Source: Ardenticatenaceae bacterium
GTDB taxonomy: Bacteria; Chloroflexota; Anaerolineae; Promineifilales; Promineifilaceae
Assembly (NCBI GenBank): GCA_020634235.1
Contig: JACKCB010000005.1
Coordinates: 62,001-126,000, forward strand
Reading direction: 5' to 3'
DNA length: 64,000 bases
In this document: piece by piece, positions 53,228 through 62,606 of the stretch
Numbering within the stretch: position 1 is the stretch's first letter
How the letters are laid out: each line of letters starts with the position of its first letter
The notes under the pieces: model-generated
Database searches by the model: none
What the model saw: only the letters and a program-made list of their open reading frames with translations
What the model was told of the DNA's origin: nothing
Made by a program: the position numbers and the translations under genes

Positions 53228-55711
53228 ATGATGACCACACCTACCCCCCTGACCCCCGAACAACTATTGCGGCGCTGTGATCCGGCCCAGTTCCAGTTTG
53301 CCAGCACTGCCGACCTGGAAGACCTGGCCGAAGTGATCGGCCAGCCGCGCGCCCTGGACGCCGTGCGCTTTGGTATTGGCATCCACCAGGCCGGCTACAA
53401 CCTCTTTGCCCTCGGCCCGGCCGGGGTGGGCAAATCCACCGCCGTCAGCCGCTTCATCGAGGCCAAAGCCGCCACCCGGCCGGTGCCCCCAGACTGGTGC
53501 TACGTCCACAACTTTGCCCAGGCCCACCTGCCCAACGCCCTACGCCTCCCGGCCGGGTGGGGGCCAAAACTCCACAGCGACATGCGCCGCCTGCTCGAAG
53601 AGCTGCAAGGCGGCCTACCCGCCGCCTTCGAGAGCGACGACTACCACAACCAGCGCCAGGCCATCGACGAACAGCTCAAAAAACAGCAAGAGCAAGCCTT
53701 CGACGACCTGCAGCACAAAGCGCGCGAGAAAAAGATCGCCCTGCTGCAAACCCCCTCCGGCCTCGCCTTCGCCCCCCTGCGCGACGGCGAAGTCATCACC
53801 CCCAAAGAGTTCTTCGACCTGCCCGACGACCAGCAAAAGCAGATCCAGGGCGAGGTAGACACCCTGCAAGGCGAACTACAGCGCATCCTGCGCCAGGTCC
53901 CCCAATGGCGCAAAGAAAACCGCGAACAAATCCGCCAGCTCAACCAAAACGTGGCCTCCTTCACCACCTCCCCCCTGTTCGACGAACTCAAAGAAAAATA
54001 CGCCGACCTGCCCGAAACCCTCAACTACCTGGAAGCAGTGCGCCGCTACACCATCGACAACGTCGAGCAGTTCCTGGGCGGCTCCTCCGACGAATCGCCC
54101 CTGGCGGCCATGATGGGCATCTCCCGGCCGGCGCACGACGAAGAGTTCCTACCCTACCAGGTCAACGTGCTGGTCAACCACGAACAAACCGCCGGCGCCC
54201 CCGTCGTCTACTGCGACCTGCCCACCTACCAAAACCTCATCGGCCGGGTTGAACACGTCTCTGAAATGGGGGCGCTAACCACCAACTTCACCCTCATCAA
54301 GCCCGGCGCCCTACACAAAGCCAACGGCGGCTACCTCATCCTGGACGTGCGCAAAATGCTGCAGCAGCCCTACGCCTACGAAGGGCTAAAACGCGCCCTG
54401 CAAGCCCAGGAAATCGTATTGGAGTCGTTGGGCCAGGTCTACAGCCTCATCAGCACCATCTCCCTGGAGCCAGAACCCATCCCCCTGGATGTCAAAGTGG
54501 TCCTGCTGGGCGACCGCCTGCTCTACTACCTGCTCCACGAATACGACCCGGAATTCGCCGAACTGTTCAAAGTGATGGCCGATTTCGCCGATGAGATGCC
54601 CTACGACGAGGGCAACAGCCTGGATTACGCCCGGCTGGTGGCCACGCTGGTCCGCAAAGAGTCGCTGAAGCACTTCAGCCCCGGCGCGGTGGCCCGCGTC
54701 ATCGAATACAGCACCCGGCTGGCCGGGGACCAGGAAAAGCTAAGCACGCACATGCAAAGCATCGCCGACCTGGTGCGCCAGGCCAGCTTCTGGGCCGCCG
54801 AAGCCGGCCGGGAGCTTGTGCAGCGTGGCGATGTCCAGCAGGCCATCGACACCCAGGAATACCACACCGGCCGGGTACGCGAACGCATGCAAGAAGCCAT
54901 CCTGCGCGAGACAGTGCTCATCGACACCAGCGGGGCCAAAGTCGGCCAGATCAACGGCCTCTCGGTGCTGATGTTGGGCAACACCAGCTTCGGCAAACCC
55001 AGCCGCATCACCGCCCAAATCCGCATGGGCAAAGGGGACGTGGTCGACATCGAACGCCAGGTGGAGATGGGCGGCCCCATCCACAGCAAAGGGGTGATGA
55101 TCCTATCCAGCTTCCTGGCCGGCCGCTACGCCACCGAACGCCCCCTCTCCCTCTCCGCCAGCCTGGTCTTCGAGCAGTCCTACGGCGGCGTGGATGGCGA
55201 CAGCGCCTCCTCGGCCGAGCTGTACGCCCTACTCTCCACCCTGGCCAACGTCCCCATCCGCCAATCCCTGGCCGTCACCGGCTCAGTGAACCAACTGGGC
55301 CAGGTGCAGGCCATCGGCGGCGTCAACGAGAAGATTGAAGGCTTCTTCGACATCTGCCGTTCGCGCGGGCTGACCGGCGAACAGGGGGTGCTGATCCCGT
55401 CCGCCAACGTGCGCCACCTCATGCTGCGCCAGGACGTAATCGATGCCGTGAGCGCCGGCCACTTCCACATTTATCCCGTGTCCCACGTGGACGAAGGGCT
55501 GGCGCTGCTCACCGGCCTCCCGGCCGGGGAACCAAACCCCGACGGCAGCTACCCGGCCGGGAGCCTGAACCGGCTCATTGTCGACCGGCTGGAAGACATC
55601 ATCCAAAAACAGCGTCAATACGCCAAGCCACCCAAAGACGAGGAGACCGGGGCCAACGAGAAAACACCGGCCACCCCGGCCGCGGAACCGGGCAAGGAAG
55701 CACAATCATGA
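53228..55711 (+). CDS. Lon-like ATP-dependent protease (AAA_32/LonB-type)
   Basis: 827 residues from the ATG at 53228 (AGGAG upstream). Walker A is GPAGVGKS near residue 65; a long coiled-coil insertion (about 140-260, rich in Gln/Lys/Glu) follows; the AAA core contains LIKPGALHKANGGYLILD. The C-terminal Lon protease domain has the catalytic Ser in VDGDSASSAELYALLS and the Lys in GGVNEKIEGFFDICRSRGL. It is a cytosolic protease of the LonC/AAA_32 class, lacking the LonA N-terminal domain. The stop overlaps the next start by four bases. Confidence 0.9.
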   Translation: MMTTPTPLTPEQLLRRCDPAQFQFASTADLEDLAEVIGQPRALDAVRFGIGIHQAGYNLFALGPAGVGKSTAVSRFIEAKAATRPVPPDWCYVHNFAQAHLPNALRLPAGWGPKLHSDMRRLLEELQGGLPAAFESDDYHNQRQAIDEQLKKQQEQAFDDLQHKAREKKIALLQTPSGLAFAPLRDGEVITPKEFFDLPDDQQKQIQGEVDTLQGELQRILRQVPQWRKENREQIRQLNQNVASFTTSPLFDELKEKYADLPETLNYLEAVRRYTIDNVEQFLGGSSDESPLAAMMGISRPAHDEEFLPYQVNVLVNHEQTAGAPVVYCDLPTYQNLIGRVEHVSEMGALTTNFTLIKPGALHKANGGYLILDVRKMLQQPYAYEGLKRALQAQEIVLESLGQVYSLISTISLEPEPIPLDVKVVLLGDRLLYYLLHEYDPEFAELFKVMADFADEMPYDEGNSLDYARLVATLVRKESLKHFSPGAVARVIEYSTRLAGDQEKLSTHMQSIADLVRQASFWAAEAGRELVQRGDVQQAIDTQEYHTGRVRERMQEAILRETVLIDTSGAKVGQINGLSVLMLGNTSFGKPSRITAQIRMGKGDVVDIERQVEMGGPIHSKGVMILSSFLAGRYATERPLSLSASLVFEQSYGGVDGDSASSAELYALLSTLANVPIRQSLAVTGSVNQLGQVQAIGGVNEKIEGFFDICRSRGLTGEQGVLIPSANVRHLMLRQDVIDAVSAGHFHIYPVSHVDEGLALLTGLPAGEPNPDGSYPAGSLNRLIVDRLEDIIQKQRQYAKPPKDEETGANEKTPATPAAEPGKEAQS

Positions 55712-56577
55712 GCGCAGAAGAACTGCCTGAGCAAATCATCCGGCGCATCCTGGTGGCCCTGGACGCCTCCACCGACAGCGTGGCCGCGCTGAAGACGGCG
55801 GCCAGCCTGGCCGCTTCGCTGCAAGCGGAATTGGTGGGCCTCTTCGTGGAAGACATTAACCTGCTGCGCCTGGCCGGGCTGCCCTTCGCCAGCGAAGTCC
55901 AGCGCGTCACCGGCACCGGCCGGGTGCTGGACGAGGCGGGCATGGAGCGCGACCTGCAACTGCAAGCCTCACAAGCGCGGCGCGCCCTGGCCAACGCCGC
56001 CGCCGATGCCGAGGCCACCTGGACCTTCCGCGTGGTGCGCGGCGTGGTCACCACCGAAATCCTGGCCGCCGCCCTGGAAGCAGACCTGCTGACCTTGGGC
56101 CGGGCCAGCCGCCCCCCAATTCGCCGCCGCCAACTAGGCTCCACGGCCCGCGCGGCGGTCAGCCAGGCCCCCGGGCCAGTGCTGCTGGGGCACCCCGGCA
56201 TGGACCTGGAACAGCCGGTCCTGGCCACCTTCGACGGCACCCCGGCCGCGGCGCAGGCCCTCGTTGCCGCGGCCAACATGGCCCGCAGCGGCCACAGTGA
56301 CCTGGTGGTGCTGCTGACCAATGACGTCCCCGGCCGGGACTCCCCCTCCGCCCGTGAGCTGGCCGAACAGTGCGAAGCCATTCTGAGCGACAAAGGGTAC
56401 AGCCCCCCCGATGACTATGAATACCTGCCCCACGGCGACCAGGAGAGCCTGGTGCGGGCGGCCCAGGCGCGCCACTGTGGCCTGCTGGTGCTGGGCGGCA
56501 GCAGCCCCCTGCTGCAAGGGGAACGCTTGCAGCACCTGCTAGACGAACTCTACTGCCCGGTCATGCTCGTCCGCTAG
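55708..56577 (+). CDS. Tandem universal stress protein domains
   Basis: 289 residues. The first UspA-like domain (12-150) begins RRILVALDASTDSVAALKTA with GLFVEDINLLRLAGLPF; the second (160-289) starts PVLATFDGTPAAAQALVAAA and ends LLVLGGSSPLLQGERLQHLL. The ATP-binding G-x2-G-x9-G(S/T) is partly kept only in the second half. It is coupled to the Lon-like protease gene, suggesting a shared stress role. Confidence 0.8.
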   Translation: MSAEELPEQIIRRILVALDASTDSVAALKTAASLAASLQAELVGLFVEDINLLRLAGLPFASEVQRVTGTGRVLDEAGMERDLQLQASQARRALANAAADAEATWTFRVVRGVVTTEILAAALEADLLTLGRASRPPIRRRQLGSTARAAVSQAPGPVLLGHPGMDLEQPVLATFDGTPAAAQALVAAANMARSGHSDLVVLLTNDVPGRDSPSARELAEQCEAILSDKGYSPPDDYEYLPHGDQESLVRAAQARHCGLLVLGGSSPLLQGERLQHLLDELYCPVMLVR

Positions 56578-56599
56578 CCCTGGCCGGCTCAGGAAGCCC

Positions 56600-57307
56600 A
56601 TGTCCGTTCTCCGCCGCCTACTCATCATTGCCGGCCGGGCTGTTTCGCGCCTGCTTTTTCGCCTGACCATCACCGGCCGGGACAACCTCCCGGCCGGGGG
56701 TCCCCTGATCCTGATCACCAATCATTTCAGCATTTTCGACGCCCCGCTGCTCATCTTCTTCTTGCCCTACCCGCTCGTCTTCTTTGCCGCCACCGAAGCC
56801 CAGGCCAACCCCCTGGGCAAGTGGCTGCTGCGCTGCTTTGCCGCCATCCCGGTCTGGCGCGGCCAGCCCGACCGCACAGCCTTGCGCCAGGCATTGGCGG
56901 TGCTAGAGCAGGGCGGCGTGTTCGCCCTCATGCCCGAAGGGGGTGTGGACCCGGCCCTGAATGCCCTGCGCGAACGGGGCGAGTTGTCGCTCAACCTGGC
57001 GGGGGATCATCGCAGCCGGCACAGCGCTGAACTGACCTCGCCCCGGCCGGGGGCCGCCTACCTGGCCGTGAAAAGCGGCGCGCCGCTGCTGCCCGTGGCC
57101 ATCCTGGGCAGCGAGAAGATCATCGCCAACCTGCGCCGTTTGCGGCGCACTCCGGTAGAGATCCGCATTGGCCCACCCTTTGGCCCGCTGTCGGTCCCGG
57201 CCGGGGTGCGCGCCGCCGCCCGGCGGGACCAGCTAGACCACCTCAGCCACGACCTCATGCGCCACATCGCCCGCCTCATGCCCCCCCAGAATCGCGGCCC
57301 CTATTGA
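56600..57307 (+). CDS. plsC: 1-acyl-glycerol-3-phosphate acyltransferase family protein
   Basis: 235 residues. The acyltransferase HX4D motif is NHFSIFD (about residues 40-46), with a preceding hydrophobic anchor. Motif III, normally PEGTRS, reads MPEGGVDP. PLLPVAILGSEKI is the later conserved block. It probably acylates lysophosphatidic acid or a related lysolipid. It follows the stress-protein gene by 22 bases. Confidence 0.82.
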   Translation: MSVLRRLLIIAGRAVSRLLFRLTITGRDNLPAGGPLILITNHFSIFDAPLLIFFLPYPLVFFAATEAQANPLGKWLLRCFAAIPVWRGQPDRTALRQALAVLEQGGVFALMPEGGVDPALNALRERGELSLNLAGDHRSRHSAELTSPRPGAAYLAVKSGAPLLPVAILGSEKIIANLRRLRRTPVEIRIGPPFGPLSVPAGVRAAARRDQLDHLSHDLMRHIARLMPPQNRGPY

Positions 57308-57354
57308 GCTGGTCAGGACGACCTTTTGAATTACCGGCCAACCAGCGGCTGCCG

Positions 57355-57383
57355 TTGCCGCTGCCGGCCATGCCGGGTATAAA
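57355..57383 (+). promoter_or_regulatory. Predicted promoter of the S10 peptidase gene
   Basis: TTGCCG (57355-57360) and TATAAA (57378-57383) are 17 bases apart, about 70 bases before the ATG at 57452. Confidence 0.5.
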
Positions 57384-57451
57384 AGAGTGCCTGAGCGCAT
57401 TCAGACAGTCACGCATGCGCCAATCACCATTCGCCGCAACGGAGATACCCC

Positions 57452-58936
57452 ATGGCCGAAAATGATAAGCCAGCCAACGATAAGAAACCCAACAGCGAAA
57501 AGCCGCCCATCCCTGAGGAGAAGCTGGTGCAGACGCAGCACACCGTCACCATCGACGGCCAGACGATTCACTACACGGCCACAACCGGCACCATTCTGCT
57601 CAAGGAGGAGGTGGACGAGAAGGGGGAAGAGGTAAAAGCCTCGGTCTTCTACGTGGCCTACACCCGCGATGACGTGGACGACCCGGCCGGGCGGCCCATC
57701 ACCTTCTCCTTCAACGGCGGGCCTGGTTCCTCCTCCGTCTGGCTGCATCTGGGCCTGCTTGGTCCGCGCCGCGTGCTCATGGATGACATTGGCAACCCCA
57801 CCCCGCCCCCTTACCGCCTGGTCGACAACGCCTACTCCCTGCTAGACCTCACCGACCTGGTCTTCATCGACCCGGTCAGCACCGGCTACAGCCGCGCCGT
57901 GCCCGGCGAAAAGCCCAAGCAGTTCCACGGCTTCAAGAAAGACATCGAATCAGTGGCCGAATTCATCCGCGTCTACACCGGCCGGGTCAAGCGCTGGGCC
58001 TCCCCCAAATTCCTCATCGGCGAGAGCTACGGCACCACCCGCGCCGCCGGGCTTTCCGGCCACCTGCAAGAGCGGCATGGCATGTACCTGAACGGCATCA
58101 TGCTCATCTCCTCCATCCTCAACTTCCAGACCGCCCGCTTCACCAGCGGCAACGACCTGCCCTACATCCTCTTCTTGCCCACCTACACCGCCACCGCCTG
58201 GTACCACCAGCGGCTGCCGGCCGACCTGCAAGCAGACCTGCACCAAACGCTGGCCGAAGTGGAGGCCTTTGCCCTGGGTGAATACACCCTGGCCCTGATG
58301 CAAGGCGACGCCCTGCCCGAGGAAGCCCGCAGCACCATTGCCCACAAACTGGCCCGCTACACCGGCCTGTCGGTCGATTACGTCCTGCGCACCGACCTGC
58401 GCATCCAGATTCACCGCTTCGTAAAGGAGCTGCGCCGGGACGAGCGGCGCACCGTTGGCCGCTTGGACAGCCGCTTCACCGGTATCGACCGCGACGCGGC
58501 CGGGGAGCAGAACGAGTTCGACCCCAGCTACGCCACCATCCAGGGGCCTTACACGGCCACGTTCAACGATTATGTGCGCCGCGAACTGGCGTTTGAGAGC
58601 GACCTGCCCTATGAGATTCTCACCGGCCGGGTCTGGCCCTGGAGCTATGGCGAACACGAAAACCAGTTTGTAGACGTGGGCGAAACGCTGCGCAAAGCGA
58701 TCAGCCAGAACCCCTACCTCAAAGTAATTGTGGCCAACGGCTACTTCGACCTGGCGACCCCCTACCTGGCCACCCGCTACACCTTCAACCACCTGGGGCT
58801 GGACCCCAGCCTGCGCGGCAACGTCAGCATGACTTACTACGAAGCGGGGCACATGATGTACGTCCACATGCCCTCGCTCATCCAGCTAAAAGCCGACCTG
58901 GCCGCCTTTATCCGCGCCGCGCTGCCCCCCGCATAG
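57452..58936 (+). CDS. Peptidase S10 family serine carboxypeptidase
   Basis: 494 residues without a signal peptide; the N-terminus is a charged, disordered stretch of 25 residues. The oxyanion segment is FSFNGGPGSSSVWLHLG, the nucleophile Ser lies in IGESYGTTRAAGL (about residue 194), the Asp in ANGYFDLATPYLA and the His in YYEAGHMMYVH. The cytosolic prediction is unusual, since eukaryotic S10 enzymes are secreted or vacuolar, but bacterial members of this type are known. It converges on recN, 14 bases apart. Confidence 0.88.
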   Translation: MAENDKPANDKKPNSEKPPIPEEKLVQTQHTVTIDGQTIHYTATTGTILLKEEVDEKGEEVKASVFYVAYTRDDVDDPAGRPITFSFNGGPGSSSVWLHLGLLGPRRVLMDDIGNPTPPPYRLVDNAYSLLDLTDLVFIDPVSTGYSRAVPGEKPKQFHGFKKDIESVAEFIRVYTGRVKRWASPKFLIGESYGTTRAAGLSGHLQERHGMYLNGIMLISSILNFQTARFTSGNDLPYILFLPTYTATAWYHQRLPADLQADLHQTLAEVEAFALGEYTLALMQGDALPEEARSTIAHKLARYTGLSVDYVLRTDLRIQIHRFVKELRRDERRTVGRLDSRFTGIDRDAAGEQNEFDPSYATIQGPYTATFNDYVRRELAFESDLPYEILTGRVWPWSYGEHENQFVDVGETLRKAISQNPYLKVIVANGYFDLATPYLATRYTFNHLGLDPSLRGNVSMTYYEAGHMMYVHMPSLIQLKADLAAFIRAALPPA

Positions 58937-58950
58937 ACCCATCTCCCCTA

Positions 58951-60684
58951 TCAGGCGGCGGCTTTCATGGCCGCCGCCTGGCGCAAAATCGATTCCGCCC
59001 CGCTCTGGGCATGCTCACGGGTACCCAGCATGGCCGCCAATTCCTGCACCCGGCCGGGCATATCCAACACCGCCACCGCCGTAATCGTCCGCCCCTCCTC
59101 CTGGTGCTTGCTCACGTGCAAATGGCTGTCCCCATAGCCGGCCAATTGCGGCAAATGGGTCACCACCACCACCTGGTGCCCCTGCCCGGTGGTCAACCCC
59201 CACAACTTGCGCCCAACAATATCCCCCACCCGGCCGCCAATCCCCTGGTCAATCTCGTCAAAAATCAGCGTCGGCGTGGCGTCCACCTGGGCCAGGGCCG
59301 TCTTCAGGGCCAGCATTAGCCGCGCCGTCTCGCCGCCGCTGGCCACTCTGGCCATTGGCTTCAGCGGTTCGCCCGGGTTGGTGGAAATGAGAAACTCCAC
59401 CTTGTCGATACCCGACTGGTCAAAAGCCAGCCGCTGGTCGCCCACGTACGCGCCGTCCCCGGCCGGGGTCACCTGAAAATCCACCGCAAACAGCGCGCCC
59501 GACATCCGCAAGTCGGCCAGTTCCCGCTCCACCGTCGTGGCCAGCTTTTTAGCCGCTAGCTGCCGCTTCTGCGACAACGCCTGCCCCATCTGCCCAATAC
59601 GCCGCAAATAGCGCTCCGCCGCCGCCGCCAGCTCCTCCTGCTGCGCCTCACTCCGGCTGATCTGGGCCAGCTCCGCCACCGCCTTATCCCGGTAAGCCAA
59701 CACGGCCGGGATATCATCCCCATACTTCCGCTTCAACCCGGCGATCAGCTCCAACCGCTCCTCCACAAAATCCAACCGGCCGGGGTTAAACTCCAGCTCA
59801 TCCACATAATCGCGCAGCTCGCCGGCCAGCTCATCAAACTCCGTCACCAGCCCCTGCAGCCGCGCCGCCCACCCCTGCTTCGACTCATCCAACCGCGCCA
59901 GCAAACTCACCGCCCGCTCCGCCTGGCTCAACAAATCCGTCACCGACGGCGCATCGGCGTCCACGCCCAGCAGCAGCGCCAGCGTCTCATTCGTATGCTG
60001 CATCAGCCGCTCCACATTGGCCAACCGCATCCGCTCCGCCCGCAGCGCCTCCTCCTCATCCGGCTTCAAATTGGCGGCGCTAATCTCCTCCACCTGGAAT
60101 TGCAGCATATCCAACCGCTGGGCAACCGTCCGCGCCTCCCGCCGCAGTTGCTCCAACGTTTGCTGCACCTTGCGCAGCGCCCGCACCTCCTGGCCCAGCG
60201 CCTGGCGCTCCTCATCCAGCCCGGCATACGCATCCAGCAGCGGCAGGTGCGCCCGCGGCCGCAGCAGCGACAAATGCTCCCCCTGGCCATGAATGTCCAC
60301 CAGCAGTTCGCCCACTTGCCGCAGCAAATTCAGGCTAACCGAACGCCCATTCACCCGGCAGATATTCCGGCCATTGGCCCGCAAATCGCGCGCCAGCACC
60401 AGCTGATCCGCCGCTTCACCCTCCAACCCCTCCGCTTCCAACAGTGGTCGCAAGCCGGCTTGCAGCGCACCGGCCAGGATAAAACTCCCTTCCAGGTAAG
60501 CCGCCTCGCAGTTGGCCCGGATCATAGACGAATCAGCGCGCCCGCCCAGGAGCAGCGTCACCGCATCCAGGATGATCGATTTGCCCGCCCCGGTCTCCCC
60601 GGTAAGCACCGTGAAGCCAGGGGCAATGGCCAGGCGCAGTTCATCAATAATGGCAAAATCGCGGATGTACAGCTCGGTTAACAT
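58951..60684 (-). CDS. recN: DNA repair protein RecN
   Basis: 577-residue SMC-like ATPase of double-strand-break repair. MLTELYIRDFAIIDEL is the canonical start, Walker A is GETGAGKSIILDAV (30-43), and a coiled coil spans about 160-370. The C-terminal ABC signature is in ARVASGGETARLMLALK, Walker B in PTLIFDEIDQGIGGRVG, and VVVTHLPQLAGYGD follows. It is the last gene of a minus-strand hisS-nadK-zinc-finger-recN group, with six bases to the preceding gene. Confidence 0.95.
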   Translation of the reverse strand: MLTELYIRDFAIIDELRLAIAPGFTVLTGETGAGKSIILDAVTLLLGGRADSSMIRANCEAAYLEGSFILAGALQAGLRPLLEAEGLEGEAADQLVLARDLRANGRNICRVNGRSVSLNLLRQVGELLVDIHGQGEHLSLLRPRAHLPLLDAYAGLDEERQALGQEVRALRKVQQTLEQLRREARTVAQRLDMLQFQVEEISAANLKPDEEEALRAERMRLANVERLMQHTNETLALLLGVDADAPSVTDLLSQAERAVSLLARLDESKQGWAARLQGLVTEFDELAGELRDYVDELEFNPGRLDFVEERLELIAGLKRKYGDDIPAVLAYRDKAVAELAQISRSEAQQEELAAAAERYLRRIGQMGQALSQKRQLAAKKLATTVERELADLRMSGALFAVDFQVTPAGDGAYVGDQRLAFDQSGIDKVEFLISTNPGEPLKPMARVASGGETARLMLALKTALAQVDATPTLIFDEIDQGIGGRVGDIVGRKLWGLTTGQGHQVVVVTHLPQLAGYGDSHLHVSKHQEEGRTITAVAVLDMPGRVQELAAMLGTREHAQSGAESILRQAAAMKAAA

Positions 60685-60690
60685 ACAAAG

Positions 60691-61533
60691 TTATTTCACC
60701 TGCCAGAACGCGGCCGAGGGGGTGAGGAAGAGGTAAACGCCGGCCCAAATCAGGGAACCAATGGGGAAACTGCCCACGAACAGGCCCAGCAGCAGCGGCA
60801 GCATGGGCAAAACGCCACCCAGGATGACCATGAGCATCACTGTGTGCGGCAGCCAGCGGCCCCGGTGTCGCCGCGCTGCCCGGAACGAGATCCGGCCAAT
60901 CAGTGTCCCGCCACCTGCCGCCAGGAAAATCACAAAGAAGCCCAGGAACTGGGTCAGATAGCCGCCAATCAGGCCGAGGATAAAAGCTACCAGCCCGGCC
61001 GCGATGTAATCCACGATATTGGCCGTAAAAAATGCCTCCTCCATGTCCCGCTTACAGTCGGGGCAGAGGTAGCCTACCGGCGTCCGGTTGGCACATTTGA
61101 TGCAGATGGGACGGCTGCAGTTGTAGCATTTCAGGTTGGTCTTGCGGTCCGGGTGGCGATAGCAGACGTAAAGCAGCTCTTCCTCCTCCACCGCCGCTTC
61201 CTGAATTTGCGCGGCCGCGTCTGCTTCGGCGGCAGCGGCGGCGGCGGCCTCGGCTTCGGCGGCGGCGGCCAGCAACTCCGCCGGCACCGGCCGGCCCAGG
61301 GCCGTCAGCGCCACCACATTGTCAGGGGCCAGGGCCAGCGCCTGCTCGTAGGCCGCCTGCTGCCCGGCCGGGTCGGTCGTATTTTCCGCCAGGCCAAGCC
61401 ACGCCTCCACAGTATCCGGCGCTTCATCCAAAATCTCCTGGAACAGCTTGGCGGCCGCCGCCTTTTTGCCAACCTCGGCCACCTTGTTGGCCTGCCGTAG
61501 AAGGGAGCGAATTCGGGGGGTAGGTGTGCTCAT
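60691..61533 (-). CDS. TPR/B-box zinc-finger membrane protein
   Basis: 280 residues. The N-terminus holds a TPR-like unit (AAAAKLFQEILDEAPDTVEA, then AYEQALALAPDNVVAL); an Ala/Glu-rich helix (about 85-115) leads to a zinc-binding cluster (CYRHPDRKTNLKCYNCSRPI, CIKCANRTPVGYLCPDC, residues about 123-161), followed by three to four membrane helices. B-box zinc finger plus membrane domain is known from uncharacterised bacterial proteins. Its place between nadK and recN suggests cotranscription but gives no function. Confidence 0.72.
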   Translation of the reverse strand: MSTPTPRIRSLLRQANKVAEVGKKAAAAKLFQEILDEAPDTVEAWLGLAENTTDPAGQQAAYEQALALAPDNVVALTALGRPVPAELLAAAAEAEAAAAAAAEADAAAQIQEAAVEEEELLYVCYRHPDRKTNLKCYNCSRPICIKCANRTPVGYLCPDCKRDMEEAFFTANIVDYIAAGLVAFILGLIGGYLTQFLGFFVIFLAAGGGTLIGRISFRAARRHRGRWLPHTVMLMVILGGVLPMLPLLLGLFVGSFPIGSLIWAGVYLFLTPSAAFWQVK

Positions 61534-61586
61534 TCAGTTCGTCCTCGTCATTGATATTGTGTCGATGCGCACCGGCCGCGACTAAG

Positions 61587-61637
61587 GCAATGGCCGCTTT
61601 TAGCATTCCATATTCTTGGCGGAGAAACGGCCATTGC
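61587..61637. repeat. Inverted repeat between nadK and the zinc-finger gene
   Basis: GCAATGGCCG (61587-61596) pairs with CGGCCATTGC (61628-61637) around a 31-base loop. There is no T-tract. It could be a processing or attenuation hairpin inside the operon. Confidence 0.35.
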
Positions 61638-61683
61638 TTGCAGAATCGTCTCCCTGACCTGCAAAGTTATTTGGGGACGATTC

Positions 61684-62577
61684 CTAACCAGAAGCTGCCT
61701 GCGGGTGCCAGTAACCAAAGCGCTCCATCAGACGGTGGTAAAAATAGCTGGAACTGCCCACACGGGCAAACAAACAACGATGCTCGTGCTGGCCAATAAT
61801 AACCCGGTCACCGGCTTGCAGGGAAACCGGCCCCTGCCCGTCGGCGGTCAGGGCCGCCTCATGTTCCGGGTTCACCTCTACCGACACAACAGCCGTCTGG
61901 TGCAAGACCACCGCCCGATCCAGGCTCAGATGGGGAGCCACGGGGATAACCAGAAAGTTGGGCAGGCGCGGCCAGAGCAGCGGGCCGCCGGCGGCCATGG
62001 CGTAAGCGGTAGAGCCAGTAGGAGTGGCCACAATCAGGCCGTCGGCGATGTAAGTGGTGACGTAGTCGTTGTCCACGTACAGCCCCAGCCGCACCACGCG
62101 GGCCAGGCGGCCCCGGCTAATGACCACATCATTAAGGGCCACAAACTCCGCCAACTTCTGGTTGTGGCGTTCGACGTAGGCGCGCAGCATAAGCCGCTCT
62201 TCCAGCCACCAATCGCCGCGCAGCACGGCCGCCAGTTGGGTGGGCCAGTTCTCCGGATCGGCCTCGCTGAGGAAGCCCACCCGGCCGAGGTTAATGCCGA
62301 AAATGGGCACGCCGTGGGGGGCAGCATACCCGGCCGCGCGCAGCGTGGAACCATCCCCGCCAAGTACAATGAGCAGCGACAGCTCGGCCATGCGGCTGAC
62401 CACAGGATTCTGGCTCTGATCCCCGTCCCGGCCGGGGGCAACCACACTGGCCACGCCCTGCTCCGCCAGCCAGCGGCCAACGCTGGCTGCCAGCGCCTGC
62501 GCCTCGGGCTTATGGGGGTGGTAGACAATGCCCACCAATCCCATGCGTCCCAGTTCTGTGCCCACCGGATTGTTCAT
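61684..62577 (-). CDS. nadK: NAD kinase
   Basis: 297 residues. Phosphorylates NAD+ to NADP+. The catalytic loop is LIVLGGDGSTLRAA, followed by FGINLGRVGFLSEAD, NDVVISRG and the NAD site GLIVATPTGSTAYAMAAGGP. The start at 62577 (MNNPVGTELGRM) leaves 29 bases after hisS; an internal ATG at 62544 (MGLVGIVYHPHKP) fits most family alignments equally well and neither has a clear ribosome site. Confidence 0.93.
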   Translation of the reverse strand: MNNPVGTELGRMGLVGIVYHPHKPEAQALAASVGRWLAEQGVASVVAPGRDGDQSQNPVVSRMAELSLLIVLGGDGSTLRAAGYAAPHGVPIFGINLGRVGFLSEADPENWPTQLAAVLRGDWWLEERLMLRAYVERHNQKLAEFVALNDVVISRGRLARVVRLGLYVDNDYVTTYIADGLIVATPTGSTAYAMAAGGPLLWPRLPNFLVIPVAPHLSLDRAVVLHQTAVVSVEVNPEHEAALTADGQGPVSLQAGDRVIIGQHEHRCLFARVGSSSYFYHRLMERFGYWHPQAASG

Positions 62578-62606
62578 GAGCGTAACATCCCGCGCCGGTG
62601 GCCAGG

